This document shows positions 1 through 13,979 of a DNA stretch of 64,000 nt, in pieces. The stretch is from Physcomitrium patens. Taxonomy: Eukaryota; Streptophyta; Bryopsida; Funariales; Funariaceae. The notes under the pieces are model-generated. The model saw nothing but the letters and a program-made list of their open reading frames with translations, ran no database searches and was not told where the DNA came from. Position 1 is the stretch's first letter; the number at the start of each line of letters is the position of its first letter. The translations under genes and the position numbers were made by a program. Location: the NCBI RefSeq assembly GCF_000002425.4, contig NC_037254.1, forward strand, positions 12,044,803 to 12,108,802. Direction: 5' to 3'.

Positions 1-719
1 ATCAATATGTTGGTCATGGCAGGTTAGAATGTTTATAAATAAATAAATAATTAAATAAATAAAACTTCAGGCATTAGAGTCAATGAAAGAAGCAAAATGA
101 ACAGCATATTAACATAAGCTACCAAACCACGTGATTTTAAACTCACATGTTCACACATTAGATTTTGTGTGTGTATTGCCATTTTCTAGTGAAGCCAGAG
201 AGAGTTTGTTCGAACGACGCAGAAGCTGCAATGCACACACAAATCTAATAAGTGAGCCTGTGAGTTGGATTCATACAACAACCTACACAAGCGCTGGATA
301 TTGCATTGAAAACAATGTGACCATTCCTACTGAATGTGAGTCGAGAACCTCGTGGTCTCAGATCGTGTTTTGCACCAGTTTTCCATTGCGCTTTGACAGA
401 TTACAATCCATGTTAGCCCACCACACAAATGGAAAGAAGTGCGAGCAGTTCACGAGCTAGACAGCTCCCGGATGGATTCAATATAATTCTTCGACAATCT
501 GCATATTACTCTCTCGTTGTGGACCTTTGTATCCGTTCTAACTCTGCTCATTTCCACTGTTCTCAGGTTTCAACGAGAGCTAGTGAAGACTTGGTTTGAA
601 TCAGTGCATTTGTGGGATGATATTGCAAGGAAAGAGACCCTGAGTTTGGTGTGAAAGTCACGCTCGCTCTAGTTTGATTTGTGTGATGACTTTTGATCTT
701 ACTTAAGATGGTGTCCACA

Positions 720-750
<31 letters not shown>

Positions 751-758
751 ATATATAC
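720..758. repeat. (CTAT)n microsatellite running into (TA)n
   Basis: About seven tandem CTAT units are followed by a short TA run. It is a simple repeat with no sign of function. Confidence 0.9.
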
Positions 759-3700
759 ATATCACATGCTTCAGTCATGTGAAAGAGACATATCCATTCA
801 TTCACTCCAGACAGAACAACCATGCGGCGCAAATCTACAGATCGGGACGTTAAAAAATGCGATAAAATTTGAAAAACTTCTGCAAGTTTGTTGCGTGAAC
901 CCCGAAACCCAAAAGCGCACAGCCATTTCAACCCAAGGAACCCAATTTATCGAACTCACCGTGCTCTCTTACAGGCCCGAGACCTGCCACATCCATCGTC
1001 GGAGTCCATAGACTTGTTCAGCTACAGGACCACCCAGCGGCGAAGAAAATTCCACTGCCGAGATAGGAGTTGGAAGGGAGACTTTCTGCAGTCACGAAGA
1101 ACAGTCTCGCAATCTGCGATGATGTTGTTACTGCGACAAAGTGATATTGTTGCTTTGTGTGTGACAAACTTATCATGTATGCACAGACAGGGTCTCATTG
1201 CTGCAAACTGATATTGGAGCTGCATGGAAAACCAAAACCTTGAGGTCTACCTTGATCAGCTTCAAGGTTAAGGGCTGACGCTGCGGTTAAGCTCTATGTG
1301 CGGGGGTTAAGCCACAGCCATGAATGACCACACTCATTTGCCGCACTCATACTCTCTATCACTGTTCAATCTTTCCTATTTTAATGATTTTTCACATCTT
1401 TTTGCAGTGTGTGTGTTATTTTAACCAGACTGGTGGGTTCAGATGCTGCATGATAGGCAATGCCCACCTTTGAAGAGCTTGTCCAAAGCTAGTCCATCAC
1501 TTTGATGGGTCCTAGTTTGTGGATGGGGATGGTGAGACAGTCATCCATGTATCATCCATGCATTTTAGATGAATGTATGCAGCACCGCCTCTTATTTGTC
1601 GTCTCTTTGAAAGGATACAGATGCATCCTGTGCAAGTGTGGCAAAAGGCTGGGCCCAAGAGGGGGCCTTGCACACAGAGTCAAAGGCAAAGACAAAAGCT
1701 AAGTCAAAGGCAAAAGGGAGGGAATAGTGCCAGAACTTGCAACATTCCACCATACTTCTACTGGCCACCACCACCACCACAACTCCCTGCTTTCTTATTA
1801 TTCTATATATTCCACAGTGGACATGGAAATGCTATGCTATGGGTTAGGTTATTTTATATTTTATTTGTACTGGGGTGTGGACCTCATGGGACCATGTAAA
1901 ATGCCCATCATCAAACAATAATTCAACTCCAACTCCAACTCCACAGCCCCTGCCAGCACAGGTAGTACAAAGAATAATAACCCATCAAAGCAAAACCTTG
2001 TCAACAATTCGTCAACCTGGCCAGGAAATAAAGTCATTGAGGGGTCAACTGGGCTGGGCAAGGGGTGATAAAAATGGTATGTTCTAGATGCATAGAGAAT
2101 GAGATTTGCATAACAAACCCCCCCCCCCCTGCCCCCCCCACTTTAGTTGTGTATCTACACATCCTTCTTCCCTCATTGCACAGGTAGTAGTGCTGTCCTT
2201 CTCTTTGTATTGTTTCCCCACCACCACCACCCCCCCCTCCCTTTTTCCTCTTTGCTTTTCACTCTTTAGTTTGCCCCTTCAGAAAGGTTTCAAAATTGGG
2301 GAACCATGTTTTGGCAAAAAGCCATCTTTGCATGGGCCTCAGTTGGACCAACTTTCTCCCTTGTCTACAAAGGAAAAAAAAAAGGTTTCTGCCTTGGTCA
2401 CTCACTCCCTCACAACAAAGTAACTTGGATCTTGTTGCTTTGCATTACCCTAATTAACATTACAATTAATCATGATTCAATCTACGTATCAGGTTTAATA
2501 GATATTTCACAATTAGGAATGGAATGAGCAATTCATGATCTTAATTTCTGGACATTATGTATGAGTCTGGTATTTTTATTTTTAATTTTATTTATTTATT
2601 TTAAAAAAATCATGATATGGGTTTAGAATCTTGTGTGTAAACTATAAATTAGATTTGTAAATGATATTTGACTGAAACTGAATTGACTGAATCAATCAAT
2701 GTAGAGTTTTGACCAATTCTCCTGAAGTATTAGTTTAAAATAAACACAAGAGACAGGATGAATGTTGATATTTTAAAAAATCGAATTGATATATATATTT
2801 TTACTTTACTTTTATTTTATTTAAAAAAAATTAGGCCTTATCAGTCCCAGGTTGGCTAGTACACTATCTGATAAAAAGAATGGCTAAGTTGGAAGGGCAT
2901 TTCTAGGGCTGGGCCCGTGGGAGATGCTTCTCATACAAAGGAAGAACATGAGCTTTGCAAAACTTTGTTAGTAGGTCAACCATAAATGCTTTTAGACTCT
3001 TGAATATCATATTTTGGACCTGGTGGCTTCTAGAGGCTAAAATTCATGCAACAAGATAGTGACCTAATAAAGTGCAATTTTTTAAAAAAAATAATAAAAA
3101 TAATGTTTGACCATTTGGATTATTTGTTTATTCCTCTAAAGTTTACATCACAGTTACATACAAAAATATTATCATGAGCTGTACTTGTGTGATGAATGAC
3201 ATGTTTCCAATGCTTAGAAGTCAATTTTTAGTTAAACATACATCCACCTCATACCAATCCACCAAACAAAATGGTTCACATCTCTACTTGTGTGCCCATT
3301 TGATGACGTAGCTTAGGAATCATGGGCACTGCAGGAATTGAAAGTGGATTGAATACTTTGGAAGGGTGAGTGTTTCACTACTATAGTTTTTAATATATTA
3401 TATTGATTTTTTATTTTTCATTTTTTCATTTCATATGTTATCAAAGCTGGCACACCTTCCAAATGTTGTACTCTTACAAGATACTTTTTGGCAAGTCATT
3501 GGGAACTTTTAACTTATTGAAGATGGTGAAGATTGTACTCCAAACTGCAAGGGCAATAATCCATTGCAAATGTAGACAGTATATATTGCAAAGAATTTCA
3601 CAAGTCCAAATCATTATGTTCCAGCATAATCATTGAATGGAAAAAGAAATTTCCAATTTCAAACATAAAATAAAAATAAACCAAAGAAAATATAAATTTT

Positions 3701-5930
3701 AATGAGCAAAGAATTGATAAATATAGTAATATAGTAAAGAAATATTCTAATTGAAAAGACATGTCTCAGGTTGTGATGTTACGAGTGCTCCCAACTCTAG
3801 ATGAAAGCAAACCCTAAAATGGTGGAACAAAGAATTTCTTCTTTTCCTTGAAGAGACGTTTTTGGCTCACAAAAAAGATGGACTTTGTCACTATACCTAC
3901 CCACTTTGGGTTGCCTTGTGCAAAGGTGTGGTTTATGTTGAAACATAAAAGTTAACCAGAAAATGATCGCTGTTCTACAGAAATCAATAAAGAATAAATG
4001 AAGTAGAAGGTGCTCCTAGGGAATTGATACTGTCATTTCATTGGACACCTTCTAATTCTTAGTTTAACAACTTTTTGGCCATATTCCAAAATCCAGCCAA
4101 AGAGCTCTCTAACTTCTATTCACGATAGCATTTTTAGTCTGCTATGACAAAGATGACAAGATGTGAGCTGGGCCTTCTCATTGATTAATGAATAAGCATA
4201 TTGGCCCAAGCAAAACATATATATAATTTGTAGAATAAGTTGAACAAGATGAAAAAAACTCAATTAAGAATCTTGTAGAAAATGAAGGTGCAAGTAGGCT
4301 GGACATAGGATTGGATAGTGACGACATACCTATCATATTGCTCGACAACATTACAACCAAATTGTAGTTGATTCCAAATTCCACCACCATACATTTTTTT
4401 GGCAATACAAACACATCCAATTTGGAGTCAATAGAAGAGATTGATAGATTAGATCCCACTTGCCCTAACCTAGAATCCATAATTTGCTTCCTAACTCTAC
4501 CCACCATCACAAAAAGACCCAATCCAAGAAGATGCAATTTAGATCCTTTTGTGGATTTTTCTAAATCACTAATACTAACTTTGTAGCTATATATGAATAA
4601 TTTGTAAGAAATCTAGGAACAAAATCTTGAATAAACAAAGAAAAAAGAAAAAGCACATATTTGGTAAACCGAGAGTAGATGAGAATTTTAAATATTTTGC
4701 TAGATCAACATAATGTAGCAAAAGAGAGTGCTTGCAAGGCACACAACCAGGAGTTGATACACGTGAGGGCGTAGCAACAAGCTCTCTAGTATAGTAGCAA
4801 GCCTTGCAAACATAAGCTTGCACATTGCAGGACACAATGGAAGAAGGTGGTCATAGAAAAGAGCACATTGACTAACACCTTGAATCAAGCATGGAGTATA
4901 GAAAAGGGACAAAATTATGGACCTTCCTTTCAACATGCCACTTTGCTATGCATTGATTTGTTTCAATATATGTACTTGTTATGCACTAATCAATATCTTC
5001 TAGCATAGAATTTGTAGCTCATTAGGGCCATGCATTTTGTATTCGGGAGTCCATTTTAAAATTATGTCATCTCTATATAGTCTATATTTTAGTTGCCTAT
5101 GATTCCAAATCCCACACAATTGCAATCCCACACAATTGCAATACATTCTAATATCATACCATGTAAAAACTATATGGCCTATGAAATCCAATGTCAAAGA
5201 GAGATCTTCAAGGAGTTGTTGGAGTATTGCTAAAAGATAGAAGATGTGTAAGCTATGGTTTGGGGATGAGTAGAAATTGAGAAATTTCGTTGCAAAAATG
5301 GTCATTTATTTACAATTGGATGTTTGAATTCTTGTTGCTTCATCTGCAAATTATTATTATTCTTCATAGGTAGCACAATGCAAGATATATTTGGACCAAC
5401 ATTTCATACAAAGCAATACTTTTGTGTAAATTTTTAAATTTTTTGTAATAAAAATTGTACTATGCATTATAATGTCATAGAATCTTCTTAACATTTGAAG
5501 TGATTAAAATTATAATGCAATTTATGCAAGTAATATTATTACTAAATATTTATGTCTTATCTGAATTTTTTAGAAACTAGAATTGAAATTATCTTGAAAA
5601 ATAACAACAAAAAAAAGACAGTTTTGTCTACTACCAAAGACAAAAATATATAGCATTTACTTTGACAACAAAGTAAATATTTTTCTTTATAAATTATTAA
5701 AAAAACATTAAAAATTTCCCATACAATCAAACAAACATTTAAAGAAATAATCGAAGTTATATTCCTCTTTTGGAAAAGATCGACTATTTTATGAATATAG
5801 TAAAGAAGTTGATTTTTTAAGTTGACAAACCTAGTTAACTACACCTTATAAAGTATTTATTAAATATTATAAATACTTTTTAAATTCCTTGATAACAAGT
5901 TCATTCATTTTTCAATTTGCATTAAAATAT

Positions 5931-5933
5931 ATG

Positions 5934-5990
<57 letters not shown>
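5931..5990. repeat. (TA)n-(CA)n-(TA)n compound microsatellite
   Basis: A short TA run is followed by about 12 CA units and then about 12 TA units. Confidence 0.95.
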
Positions 5991-5991
<1 letters not shown>

Positions 5992-6299
5992 AAAAGAAAA
6001 GTGGTCCATCCTGATTTTATTTTTCTTTTTGTGAGAAACGTTGAACATGTGATCTCCATATCTCTAACAGGGAATCATCCACATTGACATGGCATTGTAT
6101 ATTTTAACAATGATAATAATAATATAAAAATAAAAATAAAAATAATATTAATCACAATGAAAGCTAAAACAAGGTTGCAATTGAATCTTTTTCCAATTAC
6201 AATATGCTTTACGGTGTAATCCCATCGACAATTTTTGTTGCTGTGGTGACTCTATTTTGAAAAGCGACGCTAAATATCATGAATAGCGTAGTTGGCATG

Positions 6300-7462
6300 T
6301 AAGTGATGCCCAGCTGGCACTGTAGCGCCACGTCACACAAGCATCCTGCGAACCCTGTGGGAGAGACGATGACCACGATGACGGCGACGCTGCTTTTTGG
6401 CTTCCGCGTCGTTGCCGATCATTGGAGGGCGATGCAGCTCAAGCACCCCTCACGATGAGTTTCTTTATCGACGCTCCCTGCTGGGGCTCCAGAGTGATTA
6501 CCGCCGCCAGCGTCGTCGCGGTCGTCATTGTTTCCTTGCTTTTGTCAGGGCAGGCCTTCGTCATTGCACCTGGTCTAGACCGCTCCACCGTTGTTTTATT
6601 GTCGCACCAGGCAGGTTTGAAGTGGCTGTGAATTCTCCGTGGTAGTATACCTGGTGCAGAAGTGCCGGATGAGTCCTTATGAGTGAATCATGTGAACTGA
6701 TGGAAGTTTATGAGATTGAGAGATGCAAGGTGTGGTGATGTTCATCCGTTTTGAACTGCTCATGTGCCAAACTGCAGGAAGCTGTGGTTATGGCTCGATT
6801 GACGCTTATGAGTTAGGTTTGAGATCATCTGTGTTTGTACAGGTGTGATCATTGTTAGTTAAGAAGGTCAGGTAGGAGTACTAGCTGAGTTCATTTGAGA
6901 TTGACTCTCTTTTTCGAATGTAAGGTAGGACGATGAATGTGTATGGCTTTCAGGCAGTAGTTGCTGCATTGAGTATTAGAGTCCTTTTTTCCAGATCTAA
7001 TGTGAACTCGACTACTAAAGAATGCAGTAGAGTTTCTTAGTCCTTGGTTTGTGACGCTCGAATCCTGCTCGGATTTCTCTGAGTGTGGCTTGCATAACCA
7101 TTTTATTCTCCCGATTTTGCAAGATCCGTTTGCATGAAGGCTGTGATTACTGAAAGATGAACCGATGTCACAGCCGCTGCATGAAGTTTCTTGTTCTGCA
7201 AGGTGCGCTGTGATAGGAAATTTGTTCAAAGGACTTCGATCCTTTTGAGATAATGATCCAGGCCATGGAAGCGAATTTCAGTTACGCCAGCAATGGTGTT
7301 ACTGATGCTTGCAGATAGAATTGGTTTCGAGCATTCAAAACATTCTTTCCAACTCGAGTCATGTTGGTGGAAAATGAATCCGACGGATGTTCTGAAGAGA
7401 ACTCTAACAAAAAGTGAAGGTTCTCGGAACAAGGTGTGCTACTTGCACATATATCCTCAAAG
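6300..7462 (+). promoter_or_regulatory. Probable promoter and 5' leader of the LRR receptor kinase
   Basis: Base composition rises sharply from the AT-rich DNA to the left, and the stretch ends at the kinase start codon. Short open frames at 6,397-6,645 and 6,422-6,631 look compositional and resemble nothing I know. No exact transcription start or TATA element could be fixed. Assignment as promoter and leader rests on position and composition only. Confidence 0.4.
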
Positions 7463-10400
7463 ATGCTTCTGAAAGCAAAAATGCTTCTTGCTAGGGCCGT
7501 GCTCTTTCTATTCCTCGTTGCTGTGCGAGTCACCCGGTGCAAAGCAATGACATCGGAAGGCCAAGCGTTGCTGGAATTCAAAAGAGGGTTAACTAATACG
7601 GAAGTCGTGTTGGCAACACTTGGGGATTGGAATGATCTGGACACGACGCCATGTCTTTGGACTGGAATTACTTGTAATCCGCAAGGCTTTGTTCGCACCA
7701 TCAACTTAACGTCCTTGGGTCTTGAAGGCGAGATATCTCCAAGTTTGGGAAGTTTGAAATCGCTGGAGGAGCTGGTATTATCGTTTAATAGTTTCCAGGG
7801 GAGAATTCCTCCGGAGCTCGGTAACTGCACTAGCCTTGTGTTAATGTACCTCAATCAGAACCGTCTTTCTGGAACCATCCCAGCTGAACTCGGAAATCTC
7901 ACGAAGCTCGGTGATGTTATGTTCGCCTTCAACGAACTGGAAGGCGACATTCCTATTTCATTTGCGGCCTGCCCAAGCCTGTTCTCATTCGACGTTGGAA
8001 GTAATCATCTTTCCGGTCGCATTCCATCCGTGCTTTTTGAGAATCCCAACCTTGTAGGCCTGTACGTCAATGACAACAATTTCACCGGAGACATCACCAC
8101 AGGTGCACATCTGATTGCCTTCTCTCCTTTTCATTTTCAGAAATGAACTCGCCAAGAATTCACAAAATTGTGGTTGCTGTAGGTCCAAGAGAACTCTCTT
8201 ACTTTCTCAAGTCCAGTCAACAAAATCTTGAAGTGTAGCATCTGAAGTCTCCCGCTAGGCTTGAGCGAGAGCAGTACTTACCTGTTGCGATTAAGTGCAC
8301 ACAATATAGGAGGAATTGTGGTGGGGAGATGGTAGATTGATCAAGTGAGCATCCTCAGCTGGCCGCTCTTCGTCGACAATTTATGAGGTGTGCAAAATGT
8401 ACTTGCGCTCATAATTTTCTCCAAGGTCAGGACAGTCATGCGAGACTGGTTGGAAATTCATCTTTTAGATATATGGCGCTTAAGCATCAAGAGCATATCC
8501 TCGGTACTAGATGCATTTAGATAAAGAGTTTGTCATCCCCATCCACGCTTGATGATTGGTCTCATAGAATTCTGGTTCAGATCTTACAAGCGGCTCTTGA
8601 ACATGTAACGGATCGCAAGAAGAGCATCGCAGCCGTCGCTTATGTAGAGTAACCTTCGTGAAAGGTCTTTCCGATTAGTCAAGTACCTTGCTGGTACATC
8701 TTGTAGAGAGTCGATAGACTTATCAAGCTTCACGTTGAGTTCAATCGGCGCCAAGCGTACAATGAGCATAAGCTAGAAACGACTAAATGATTATTTCCCT
8801 GAATTTGTAGCATAAATTGGTGAGACAAGTCCCGGAGCAACCCCTAATCTTGATAGGATTCGGTTGTTCCAAAGCATTCAGCCCGAAAGCTGGTACAACT
8901 GCTGGGATCTATCTCCGGAAAATTGCAGGCGGAAAGTACTGCTTTGAGTCAGTTGACCAACTCACAATTTTCTTCAATAAAACAGCAGCAAGTACCAACA
9001 TCAAATATGGAGATCTAAGTTGAAATTGATTTGGTCACTTTCTTGAGCAGACTGAAGCTGACACATGTAACTAGAAGGAAGTCAATCACCATGACCAGTA
9101 GACGTTTATTTATGTCTTTCGTCCTGTGTGGTGCAGCATTGGACGCGCTATCGAAGCTGCCTGCTATTACCGATATATGGATGCAATTCAACTACTTCAG
9201 TGGCACGTTGCCCCCATCCATAGGTAACGCCACCTCGCTCAGAAGAATTCTCCTCAACAAACAGGGTAACGGGAACTCCAGTTTCGGAGGAGTGATTCCG
9301 AAGGAGGTTGGGAACCTTAGGAACCTTCAGGTATTTGACATCCGAGATAATAATTTCACTGGCGGCATTCCACCCGAGCTCGGACATTTAAGTAGCTTAC
9401 AAGTCATGTATCTTTCTACAAACAAGCTAACAGGAAACATTCCCTCCGAATTTGGTCAGCTTAGAAACATGACGCTACTGCATTTGTATCAAAATGAGCT
9501 TACAGGACCGATTCCAGCAGAACTTGGAGATTGCGAGTTACTAGAGGAAGTTATTTTGTACGTGAACCGTTTAAATGGCTCAATTCCTTCCTCGCTTGGA
9601 AAGTTATCTAAGCTTAAGATATTTGAAGTCTACAACAACTCGATGTCTGGAAGCATTCCCTCGCAAATCTTCAACTGCACATCTCTACAGAGCTTTTATT
9701 TGGCACAAAATTCGTTCTCCGGCAGCATCCCACCACTTATTGGGCGCCTGACTGGGTTGCTTAGCTTGAGGATTAGCGAGAACAGATTCTCAGGGAGCAT
9801 ACCCGAGGAGATCACCGAACTAAGAAGCTTGGCTGAGATGGTTCTCAATTCCAACAGGTTCACAGGGACAATACCAGCAGGGTTGTCGAACATGACAGCG
9901 TTACAGGAGATTTTCCTCTTCGACAACCTCATGTCGGGACCTCTGCCACCAGGAATTGGCATGTTTATGGATAATCTCAGTGTCCTGGACATCCGCAACA
10001 ATACATTCAACGGTACGCTGCCAGAAGGTCTTTGTAATTCAGGAAAACTAGAGTTCCTTGATATTCAGGACAATATGTTTGAAGGAGCCATTCCATCGTC
10101 TCTTGCAGCATGTCGCAGCCTGAGGCGCTTCCGAGCAGGGTACAACCGATTTACAAGCCTACCTGCTGGGTTTGGAAACAATACCGTGCTGGATAGGGTA
10201 GAGCTCACATGCAACCAGCTTGAGGGACCGCTGCCGCTTGGGCTGGGGGTCAATAGCAACCTCGGTTACCTGGCCCTTGGCAACAACAAGCTGTCGGGTA
10301 ACCTTTCTCGCTTGATGTTCTCCAACCTGCCTAACCTCGAGAGTCTTAATTTGTCTTCTAACAATTTAACAGGTGAAATTCCAACAACGGTTTCGAGCTG

Positions 10401-12241
10401 CACGAAACTTTTTTCGTTAGACTTAAGCTTCAACCGTATAAGCGGAAGCATCCCGGCTTCACTAGGAAACCTTACGAAATTGTTTGAGCTTAGGTTGAAA
10501 GGCAACAAGATCAGTGGAATGAATCCTCGTATTTTCCCGGAATTTGTCAAACTGACCAGGCTTAGCCTCGCCCAAAATTCCTTCAACGGATCTATACCAC
10601 TTGAAATCGGGACCGTATCGACGCTCGCCTATCTCAATTTGAGCTACGGGGGTTTCTCGGGACGAATTCCGGAAAGCATAGGGAAGCTGAACCAGCTTGA
10701 GTCACTTGACCTCTCCAATAATAATCTAACAGGCAGTATTCCTTCAGCGCTTGGGGATAGTCGCTCTCTTCTTACCGTGAACATTTCGTACAACAAATTG
10801 ACAGGTTCGTTGCCTCCTTCATGGGTGAAGTTTCTACGTGAGACACCAAGCGCTTTTGTGGGAAATCCAGGTTTGTGCCTTCAATATTCCAAAGAAAATA
10901 AATGTGTGAGTTCCACCCCACTTAAAACGCGTAATAAACATGACGACCTCCAAGTGGGGCCATTGACTGCAATAATCATAGGGAGTGCTCTCTTTCTATT
11001 CGTGGTCGGACTAGTAGGGTGGCGGTATCTTCCAGGACGACGGCATGTGCCACTAGTGTGGGAGGGAACCGTGGAATTCACAAGCGCACCGGGGTGTACA
11101 ATCTCTTTCGAGGAAATCATGAAGGCAACGCAAAACTTGAGCGATCACTGTATTATCGGTAAGGGCGGGCATGGGACAGTATACAAAGCGATATTAGCAT
11201 CTGGCAGCTCTATTGTGGTGAAGAAGATAGTCTCTCTTGAACGGAACAAACACATTCACAAGAGCTTCTTGACGGAGATCGAAACGATTGGAAATGCCAA
11301 GCACCGCAACCTCGTGAAGCTGCTAGGATTCTGTAAGTGGGGCGAGGTGGGGCTCCTCCTGTATGACTTCGTTCCAAATGGCGACCTCCATGATGTGTTG
11401 CACAATAAAGAAAGAGGAATAATGTTGGACTGGACGACGAGGTTGCGAATTGCAGAAGGTGTAGCGCATGGTTTGTCGTATCTTCACCACGATTATGTGC
11501 CTCCTATTGTACATCGCGACATCAAAGCCAGCAATGTTTTGCTCGACGAGGATTTGGAGCCGCATATTTCAGACTTCGGAGTTGCAAAAGTGATGGCTAT
11601 GAAGCCTAAAGACAAAAACACAATGTTATCCACCGCATTTGTAACGGGAACGTACGGCTACATTGCTCCTGGTAACATTCTTGTTCACTTTTTTCGCAAA
11701 ATTAAATTTTTTAGTCTAAACTATTATTATTCTGCAGACAGCAGAATTAGCTTCCAATTCTAGGAAAGCTGAAACGACGAATCATCGATAAGATCTTTAA
11801 TTGTAATTATTTTGATTGGTTTTCTTATACTTTAAGTGTGTTGCAGAATATGGATTTGGCACAATAGTGACACCAAAAGTGGATGTCTACTCTTACGGAG
11901 TGCTGCTGTTAGAGCTTTTAACTGGGAAGCAACCAGTTGATCCAAGTTTCGGAGATCACATGCACATAGTTGTGTGGGCTCGGGCTAAATTTCATCAGAG
12001 TGGGTCACTGCCACAGAAAAATGTTGGGATTAATGTTGGAGAAGCAATTTTTGATCCAAAGCTTCTCCGCACTACCAACAAGGACCAGAAAGAACAAATG
12101 CTTCGTGTGCTCCGGATTGCAATGCGTTGCTCCAGAGATACACCAACAGAACGACCTACAATGAGGGAAATCGTGGAAATGCTGAGATCAAGTCGAATAC
12201 AGACCGCAGTCACTTCACCTTACTGTTACAGTCACTTGTAG
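7463..12241 (+). CDS. Leucine-rich repeat receptor-like kinase (PEPR / LRR-XI-like), three exons
   Basis: A cell-surface receptor serine/threonine kinase. Exons are 7,463-8,102, 9,137-11,671 and 11,847-12,241; both introns are GT-AG, and the joined length is exactly 1,190 codons including the stop. The ATG at 7,463 precedes a hydrophobic signal peptide (about residues 1-27); a second ATG at 7,481 is possible. An N-terminal LRR cap (DWNDLDTTPCLWTGITCN) follows, then roughly thirty LRRs of the plant type (NxLxGxIPxxLG) to about residue 800, one membrane helix at about 822-846, and a kinase domain with GKGGHGTVY glycine loop, VVKK lysine, HRDIKASN catalytic loop, DFG and the APE motif (its glutamate codon split by intron 2). 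Key catalytic residues are present, so it should be active. Wording of the glycine loop, DVLH and TGTYGYIAPE recalls the PEPR peptide receptors, but the ligand cannot be told from sequence. Confidence 0.9.
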
Positions 12242-13739
12242 CAGATGAACTGTGTCTTCAGTGTCTGGGGGACCAAGTCGGAGCCTTGTCAGGGCCCATC
12301 TTTCGCAACAGCGATGTTGCACTTCCCTTCACAAGCAACTTCTTCCCGAAAGTGTGGAACGCTAGCCCAATTTGATTCTATGCACGGACAACCTCAAGGG
12401 GAGTAGAAGAGACGGGCACTCGGTAACAGCCAATGAAATAGGACCACAACTATGGGAGTATTTACTGGCGACTATGAGCTTATTGACTTCATGAGATTGT
12501 CCAGATGCAACTGCATAGTTGGTGACACCTTGAGGAAGAGATGCGATGACTACAGCGCCACCTAAGTGCCTTGTTGGAAGTTAACTATGTTAATTTAAGA
12601 CTTGTCACTTCAGAGGTGCAGTGGTTCCGAGGGAAATGACCTACAAACTGTGGAGCGAAGCGCATCCAAACAACAAGCTCTGGTGGTGCATTACTACATA
12701 AAGGAAACCCTTGGCTACCGACCTTCGAATTAAACTGCAGCTCTGTCGAATTGAAACTCAAGTACGTTAATGAAATTGAAGTCACTACTTAACTTTCGCT
12801 TAGTCACTAGAATTATTACAAGGTGCATTTAACGTGCACCAATGCAGATAGAGATAGTTGACAAACAACGTGTATTGAGTAGATGACTCAGTGATCTCCT
12901 TGCAAAATGAATGGAAGGCCACTTTCACATTCCAAGTGCTGAAAATAAGAGTGTTCAAATATACACATTCACAAAGAGGCACGACTACTTGTAAATGTTT
13001 ATTTTTGATGGACCGAGAAAAGTGAAAATGTCATGGAAGGATCCAAAAGCCACCATATGTGATACACACACCATACTTGTGACTTGAAGTCATAGTCACT
13101 TTTTTTGCAATTGTATTACATAGGCAATAATTTTTCATAAATTATAAATCTCTATGCAATTTTAAAATTTATAAAATTATACACATATAAGACAAGAAAC
13201 TAAAATAGTTAATATGCAATACAATTCACTTGTATACTACTTTACTTTTATTTCTTTGAAAAATATTTAAAATAATTTTTATTGGTGAATTGTAATATAT
13301 ACACTATTTAATTTGCAATAAATTGTAATGTATACATATTCATGTATATTATTTATTTTAAAATAAAATTTTATTTAATCACCTATGTGCATATAAAAAA
13401 ACTAAAAAAATAAAAATGAAAATATTTTTATCTTTTATTCATTAAAATAGATAATTCTATAGAACTTTTTAAAAGATTAATATCAAACAAACATCTAATT
13501 TTTGTTTAATCATGATAAAATAAAAATATTTTGAGTTTTTTATGAAGGTAATGAAGTTTTATTCATCCAAATAAGTACTTGCTTGCATTAGATAACTTAT
13601 ATTAAATCATACAAATTTTAATTTCTAAGGCTTGGAATGCTAAGTGACAATAGTATTGAAGTTGTATCTGAGATAGTTTTGAAGGAGTTATAGCATACCA
13701 CAAGAGTAGTGATGGCAATAATGGCATGTTTTAGATATG

Positions 13740-13775
<36 letters not shown>

Positions 13776-13979
13776 TATTACTTCTTGTAAGTTATCTTCT
13801 AATATATTATAAATCTCGATAAGTTTTAAAAAATTGAGGAAACGACCTAGTTACATTCTAGTTAAGTAATAATTCTGATAAATTATTGATTATGGCTAAT
13901 GAGAAAAATAAATAAATAAAAATAGAAGGCTATAACTTTATAGAGGATATAAATAGTAGGTAATCTAGTTTAGTGAAGA
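12242..13979. other. Receptor kinase 3' flank and AT-rich intergenic DNA
   Basis: The first 750 bases have gene-like composition and probably hold the 3' UTR. From about 13,080 the sequence becomes very AT-rich. A (TA)n tract lies at 13,740-13,772. I see no gene. Confidence 0.5.
13740..13772. repeat. (TA)n microsatellite
   Basis: About 16 TA units. Confidence 0.95.

Larger units (their letters stand above)
1..6299. other. AT-rich intergenic DNA without a recognisable gene
   Basis: I find no open frame here with family-like sequence. Composition changes along the stretch: 140-1,440 and 1,440-2,420 are closer to balanced base composition and may be transcribed or be gene flank, while 2,420-6,200 is strongly AT-rich with many short A and T runs. 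Pyrimidine- and C-rich tracts lie around 2,119-2,150 and 2,220-2,280. The region 4,180-5,300 is slightly less AT-rich and could be an old transposon remnant, but no translated frame gives a recognisable motif. Confidence 0.5.

Noticed and set aside
131-460. 109-codon plus-strand frame at the left edge
   Set aside because: It does not begin with ATG and shows no recognisable domain, so it is not reported as a gene.
6397-6645. Short Arg-rich open frames upstream of the receptor kinase
   Set aside because: Two overlapping frames of similar length in a composition-shifted promoter region; no family match, so treated as leader.
7282-7854. 190-codon minus-strand frame opposite exon 1 of the receptor kinase
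   Set aside because: It is the reverse shadow of LRR-coding DNA; the plus strand has signal peptide, LRRs and splice sites.
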